Below are positions 46,879 through 50,634 of a stretch of DNA of 50,634 nt, in pieces. The translations under genes were made by a program, and so were the position numbers. The notes below the pieces were generated by a model that searched no databases, was not told where the DNA came from, and saw nothing but the letters and a program-made list of their open reading frames with translations. The DNA lies in NCBI GenBank assembly GCA_015069215.1, contig SVJC01000002.1, positions 1-50,634 on the forward strand, read 5' to 3'. Numbering within the stretch: position 1 is the first letter of the stretch; every line of letters starts with the position of its first letter. This DNA comes from Oscillospiraceae bacterium. GTDB taxonomy: Bacteria; Bacillota; Clostridia; Saccharofermentanales; Saccharofermentanaceae.

Positions 46879-46906
46879 ATTATACCCGCAGGAGCGGGTT
46901 TGTAAA
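46879..46906 (-). promoter_or_regulatory. Putative promoter of riboswitch-ribU transcript
   Basis: Minus strand TTTACA-N16-TATAAT. Confidence 0.7.
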
Positions 46907-46915
46907 GTGGGATTT

Positions 46916-48604
46916 TCAGCCTTCGGGATATTCGTCCTTGGGCTTGTTGTAGAAGATCTTGTCGATGAAGGTGAAGCAGACAAGAACGCCGTGGCTGTAG
47001 AACTTGAAGGCCTTGAAGCCGCCGTTCTTGCCGAAAGCCTTGGAAAGCTTGATGTCGGGCTCTTCGATGACGAGCTTGTCGAAAGTGGTTTCCTTTACGT
47101 CGCTGTCGAGGATGGTCTTGAGCATGCTGTGCTCGTTGTCATCGATGACTGTGAACTCGAGCTTGCTGACCATGCCCGTGAACTCGCCCCAGGGCTGCGT
47201 GCAGAATGAAAGATGCACATCTTTGCCTGAGACTGCGGGCAGTCTCGTTATCGTGAACTTGACGTGATCGCACCCGGTCCTGTGAAGCTTGAAAGTATAG
47301 ACGCTGTCGCTGTGATTGTTTACGAACGATTCGATGGGCTCGGTCGCATACTCTGTGTTGATGTCTCTCCAGCGGTCGAACGGACGCGGATAATCCTTGT
47401 CCGTGATGAGGTCTGCGCGGGCCTTTGCGAGCTCTTCGCGGATGTTGGCCTGAACCTGCTTGTCGCCGTATTCGTAGGACTTCTCGATCCTCTTCTTGAT
47501 CGCGTAATCAGCCTCGAGCATTACGGCGTAACGTCTTAAGCGCTGCGAGGGAAGGTCTGCTAAGGCTCTTCCGAGTCTCAATGCACAGTCGGCAAAATCG
47601 CAGCCGACCTCGCCGTTCTCAAAATAGAACCTCGTCTCATCGTAGAGTTTTACGTATGTCTGATATGCAAGCGGCGGGTTGGGGAGGACGTACTGGCCCT
47701 TCATGAACATGTCCGCGAGCTTGTATTTAGCTTCGATTATGTTGAAGTTCGAGGCAACCGAGAAATAGAAGAATGCCCTCTCGTAATCAGGCTTGCCGTC
47801 GATCCTTCCGTAGTAGTGGATGTAGCCCAAAGTGTTTGCGGCATAGCCGAAACTGAACTTGCGCCAGAGGATCTCCAAAAGCTTTGCCGATTCCTTGAAG
47901 TCGCTTGCATAGACTGCGTTGCCGCCGTAGCAGGCATAGGCCTTTGCCTTGAGAGCTTCGAAGATCTCCTTTTCGCAGAGCTCGTCGGTGAACGATACGA
48001 ATAAGGTCTTGATGTCTTCGGGTGCATCCTTCAGGAGAAGGTTGTTGTCCCAGTGATTGATGAATGCGGTCTTCTGGGGGACGGTGTACCTGCGCTCGGT
48101 GACGGGAAGGTCCTTATCCTCCTGAAAGAGCTCGATCATGTTGATCATGGAATCGAGATCGACGTAGTGGGACAGCGGCAGGGGCTGGTAGGGCAGCTTC
48201 TTGTCGAGGTCCGAATGGGCAATGACTGCAAGGATCGTGACGAGAACGTCCTCCTCGGTCATGGGGATCGTCGGCAGTTCGATCTTTGTCATGGCATCCG
48301 GATCAGGTCCGAAAAGCTCGTCCAGACAAAGGTTGTTGAAGAAATACACGATGACCGGATACCACCAGTCGAAAAGGAAATCGTCCAAGGGGACCTCGTC
48401 ATCCGCGAAATGGGAGAGCGCGATCCGGAGGTCTTCGAGCTGCATCGGATAATCGACTTCGCATTGAACGTCGAAACCGTTTGTGGGGTAAGCGTCGTCT
48501 TCGCTGCCGCCGACCAGGTCGAACCAGCCGATGTCATAGCGGCAGAAGTCTATGAGCTTCTGCTGGGTAACAAAGATATAAGGCTGGCTCTTGTTCTTGC
48601 TCAT
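46916..48604 (-). CDS. Hypothetical protein with Sel1-like segment
   Basis: IHYYGRIDGKPDYERAFFYFSVASNFNIIEAKYKLADMFMKGQYV resembles Sel1/TPR-like repeats; rest unrecognised. Confidence 0.72.
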   Translation of the reverse strand: MSKNKSQPYIFVTQQKLIDFCRYDIGWFDLVGGSEDDAYPTNGFDVQCEVDYPMQLEDLRIALSHFADDEVPLDDFLFDWWYPVIVYFFNNLCLDELFGPDPDAMTKIELPTIPMTEEDVLVTILAVIAHSDLDKKLPYQPLPLSHYVDLDSMINMIELFQEDKDLPVTERRYTVPQKTAFINHWDNNLLLKDAPEDIKTLFVSFTDELCEKEIFEALKAKAYACYGGNAVYASDFKESAKLLEILWRKFSFGYAANTLGYIHYYGRIDGKPDYERAFFYFSVASNFNIIEAKYKLADMFMKGQYVLPNPPLAYQTYVKLYDETRFYFENGEVGCDFADCALRLGRALADLPSQRLRRYAVMLEADYAIKKRIEKSYEYGDKQVQANIREELAKARADLITDKDYPRPFDRWRDINTEYATEPIESFVNNHSDSVYTFKLHRTGCDHVKFTITRLPAVSGKDVHLSFCTQPWGEFTGMVSKLEFTVIDDNEHSMLKTILDSDVKETTFDKLVIEEPDIKLSKAFGKNGGFKAFKFYSHGVLVCFTFIDKIFYNKPKDEYPEG

Positions 48605-48720
48605 CGATCCGTTCCTTTTTGAAATCAGTCTTCCGGAACCGCTCCCGGAGACTTCAGGTATTACCCTATATTATACATAAAGCGTATTTTATCACACGGG
48701 ACAAAAGAATACCCAAAAAG

Positions 48721-48741
48721 TTTTCCGACATATGTCGAAAA
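48721..48741. promoter_or_regulatory. Palindrome upstream of sufC, candidate operator
   Basis: TTTTCCGACATATGTCGAAAA containing perfect 12-bp CGACATATGTCG. Confidence 0.5.
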
Positions 48742-48820
48742 TGTCTATTGTTAATTTACCGCGGGCAATATATAGTATTGTAGCCTGAGGCAAAGAATTA
48801 CCAGATCAGGAGAAAAAATC

Positions 48821-49549
48821 ATGCTGGAACTTCAGAACATCTGCTTTCATGCGGATGACAAGGATATCCTTAAGAACGTAAGTCTTAAGATCGATGACAA
48901 ATTCGTCGCGATCACCGGCCCCAACGGAAGCGGCAAGTCAACGCTTCTCAAGATCATCATGGGCATCATCACACCCACTTCGGGAAAGATCATCTTCGAC
49001 GGCGAGGACATCACGGACCTTCCGGTCTATGAGCGCGCAAACCGCGGAATGAGCTTCGCTTTCCAAACGCCCGTAAGGTTCAAGGGAATCAGGGTAAGAG
49101 ACATCCTTTCGATCGCTGAAGGAAAGCCCGTCAAGATGGGAACATACTTGAGGGCCGTAGGTCTTTGCCCGAAGGATTACCTTGACCGTGAGATCAACGA
49201 CACGCTCTCCGGCGGTGAGATGAAGAGGATAGAGATCGCAACGGCTGCTGCAAGAGGCGGAAAATTAAGCCTTTTCGACGAGCCTGAGGCGGGAATCGAC
49301 CTTTGGAGCTTCCAGAACCTCATCCAGGTCTTCGAGAACTTAAGGGACGTAACAAACGGCAATATCATGATCATCTCCCACCAGGAGCGCATACTCGAGA
49401 TATCCGACAAGATCATTTATCTCAAGGACGGCGTGGTCGACAAGTTCGATGACAGCGCAAAGATCATGGATGAACTTAACATGACGCATCACGTAAACCG
49501 CAAGGGCTGCCTGATCGCGGGAGCTGAGGGGGTACACTGCAATGGATGA
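48821..49549 (+). CDS. sufC: SufC-like ATPase
   Basis: GPNGSGKSTLLKIIMGI, LSGGEMKRIEIATA, LFDEPEAGIDLWSF. Confidence 0.9.
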   Translation: MLELQNICFHADDKDILKNVSLKIDDKFVAITGPNGSGKSTLLKIIMGIITPTSGKIIFDGEDITDLPVYERANRGMSFAFQTPVRFKGIRVRDILSIAEGKPVKMGTYLRAVGLCPKDYLDREINDTLSGGEMKRIEIATAAARGGKLSLFDEPEAGIDLWSFQNLIQVFENLRDVTNGNIMIISHQERILEISDKIIYLKDGVVDKFDDSAKIMDELNMTHHVNRKGCLIAGAEGVHCNG

Positions 49550-50459
49550 TCTCGAAAAAAGGATCTTAAAGGAAGTCGCAGAACTCGATGCACTGCCCGT
49601 AGGCGCCTTCAACATACGTAATAACGGAGCGAGCGAGGCCAGGAATTCGACCGCGAACATCGAGATCGAGTCGCGCGAGGACGGCCAGGGCATCAATATC
49701 CACATCAAGGACGGAACGAAAAACGAGTCCTGCCACATCCCGGTCATCATCAGCAAATCCGGCCACAAGGAGACCGTCTTCAACGAGTTCTTCATTGGCG
49801 AGGACTGCGATGTCACGATAGTTGCGGGCTGCGGCATCAGCAACTGCGGCGGACATGACAGCCGGCACGACGGCGTTCACTCATTCCATGTCGGAAAGAA
49901 TTCGAAGGTTAAATACATCGAAAAGCATTACGGCGAGGGCACCGGAACCGGAAAGCGCTTCATGAACCCCACGACCGAGGTCGAGCTGATGGAAGGCTCC
50001 ACGATGGACATGGATACCTCGCAGATCGCAGGCATCAACGATACACACAGGGTCACGAAGGCGACCGTGGGTCCCGGCGCAACGCTTCTGCTGCATGACA
50101 AGATCCTCACGAACCTTGACCAGACTGCGTCTGCCGAGATGATCATCTCATTGGACGGCGAGGACTCCAAGTGCGACATCGTGAGCCGCGGCGTTGCAAA
50201 GGATGAATCAAAGCAGGACGTCATCATCGACATTTCTGGAAACAACAAGTGCAGCGGCCACGCCGAGTGCGATTCCATCATCATGGACCACGGCGTCATC
50301 ATCGCCACACCCAAGCTTGCGGCTACGAACGTTGACGCTTCTCTCATCCACGAGGCTGCGATCGGCAAGATCGCGGGCGAGCAGATCACAAAGCTCATGA
50401 CACTTGGTCTTAACGAGCAGCAGGCCGAGCAGAAGATCATCGAAGGGTTCCTGCGTTAA
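49542..50459 (+). CDS. sufB: SufB/SufD-family Fe-S assembly scaffold (short form)
   Basis: HVGKNSKVKYIEKHYGEGTGTGKRFMNP, EAAIGKIAGEQITKLMTLGLNEQQAEQKIIEGFL; overlaps sufC by 8 bp. Confidence 0.9.
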   Translation: MDDLEKRILKEVAELDALPVGAFNIRNNGASEARNSTANIEIESREDGQGINIHIKDGTKNESCHIPVIISKSGHKETVFNEFFIGEDCDVTIVAGCGISNCGGHDSRHDGVHSFHVGKNSKVKYIEKHYGEGTGTGKRFMNPTTEVELMEGSTMDMDTSQIAGINDTHRVTKATVGPGATLLLHDKILTNLDQTASAEMIISLDGEDSKCDIVSRGVAKDESKQDVIIDISGNNKCSGHAECDSIIMDHGVIIATPKLAATNVDASLIHEAAIGKIAGEQITKLMTLGLNEQQAEQKIIEGFLR

Positions 50460-50461
50460 AG

Positions 50462-50634
50462 ATGGCCGGAAAGAAGCTGAAGATCGGCCTCGTCTTGGAA
50501 GGCGGCGGAATGAAGTGCGCGTATGGGGCGGGCATTCTCGACTGTTTCCAGGAGGCCGGCATAGAGTTCGACTACGCGATCGGCGTATCAGCGGGCTCCG
50601 GCAACGGCATGAGCTTTCTTGCGCGCCAGCACGG
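50462..50634 (+). CDS. Patatin-like phospholipase, N-terminal fragment (truncated by window end)
   Basis: KIGLVLEGGGMKCAYGAGILDCF...IGVSAGSGNG (oxyanion GGG and GxSxG). Confidence 0.87.
   Translation, partial: MAGKKLKIGLVLEGGGMKCAYGAGILDCFQEAGIEFDYAIGVSAGSGNGMSFLARQH

Noticed and set aside
1-50634. Mobile element, prophage, tRNA or rRNA genes
   Set aside because: No transposase, integrase, phage structural gene, cloverleaf or rRNA-like sequence recognised; gene order looks like ordinary chromosome.

Overview
The window is about 50.6 kb of densely coding bacterial chromosome. Gene content (HMW rubredoxin fusion, two-gene class I fumarase, minimal SufCB, ECF/RibU) suggests an anaerobic Firmicute/Clostridia-like host; that is inference. 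I saw no rRNA, tRNA, transposase, phage or CRISPR-Cas locus. Main findings: (1) The left ~10 kb is a phosphonate-biosynthesis and surface-decoration cluster. It encodes a three-domain nucleotidyltransferase / cytidylyltransferase / PEP mutase (EDKX5NS motif intact), a phosphonopyruvate decarboxylase, an Fe-ADH-type phosphonoacetaldehyde reductase, a TagB/TagF-like CDP-glycerol glycerophosphotransferase homologue and a VTT-domain membrane protein. It is headed by an unusual tandem pair of sulfatase/alkaline-phosphatase-superfamily proteins. The complete copy has a YidC/Oxa1-like domain fused to its N-terminus, and that domain appears to lack the conserved TM1 arginine. (2) Two intergenic loci about 18.7 kb apart carry arrays of 36-bp interrupted palindromes (TCATTCCA...TGGAATGA) at exactly 73-bp period, with variable loops and mostly unrelated spacers. 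The sixth palindrome of the first array has both arms changed in a compensatory way. A third intergenic locus carries a different 50-bp palindrome at 62-bp period. (3) Regulatory architecture includes an FMN riboswitch whose 3' end contains the ribU Shine-Dalgarno, terminators embedded inside the 3' coding ends of convergent genes, a Fur/Zur-type box on an orphan ZnuA, and a palindrome upstream of sufCB. Other content: degenerate GGDEF/EAL protein, serpin lipoprotein, ECF sigma/anti-sigma pair, pntAA-AB-B, membrane glycosyltransferase paralogues and an ABC ATPase-permease fusion.
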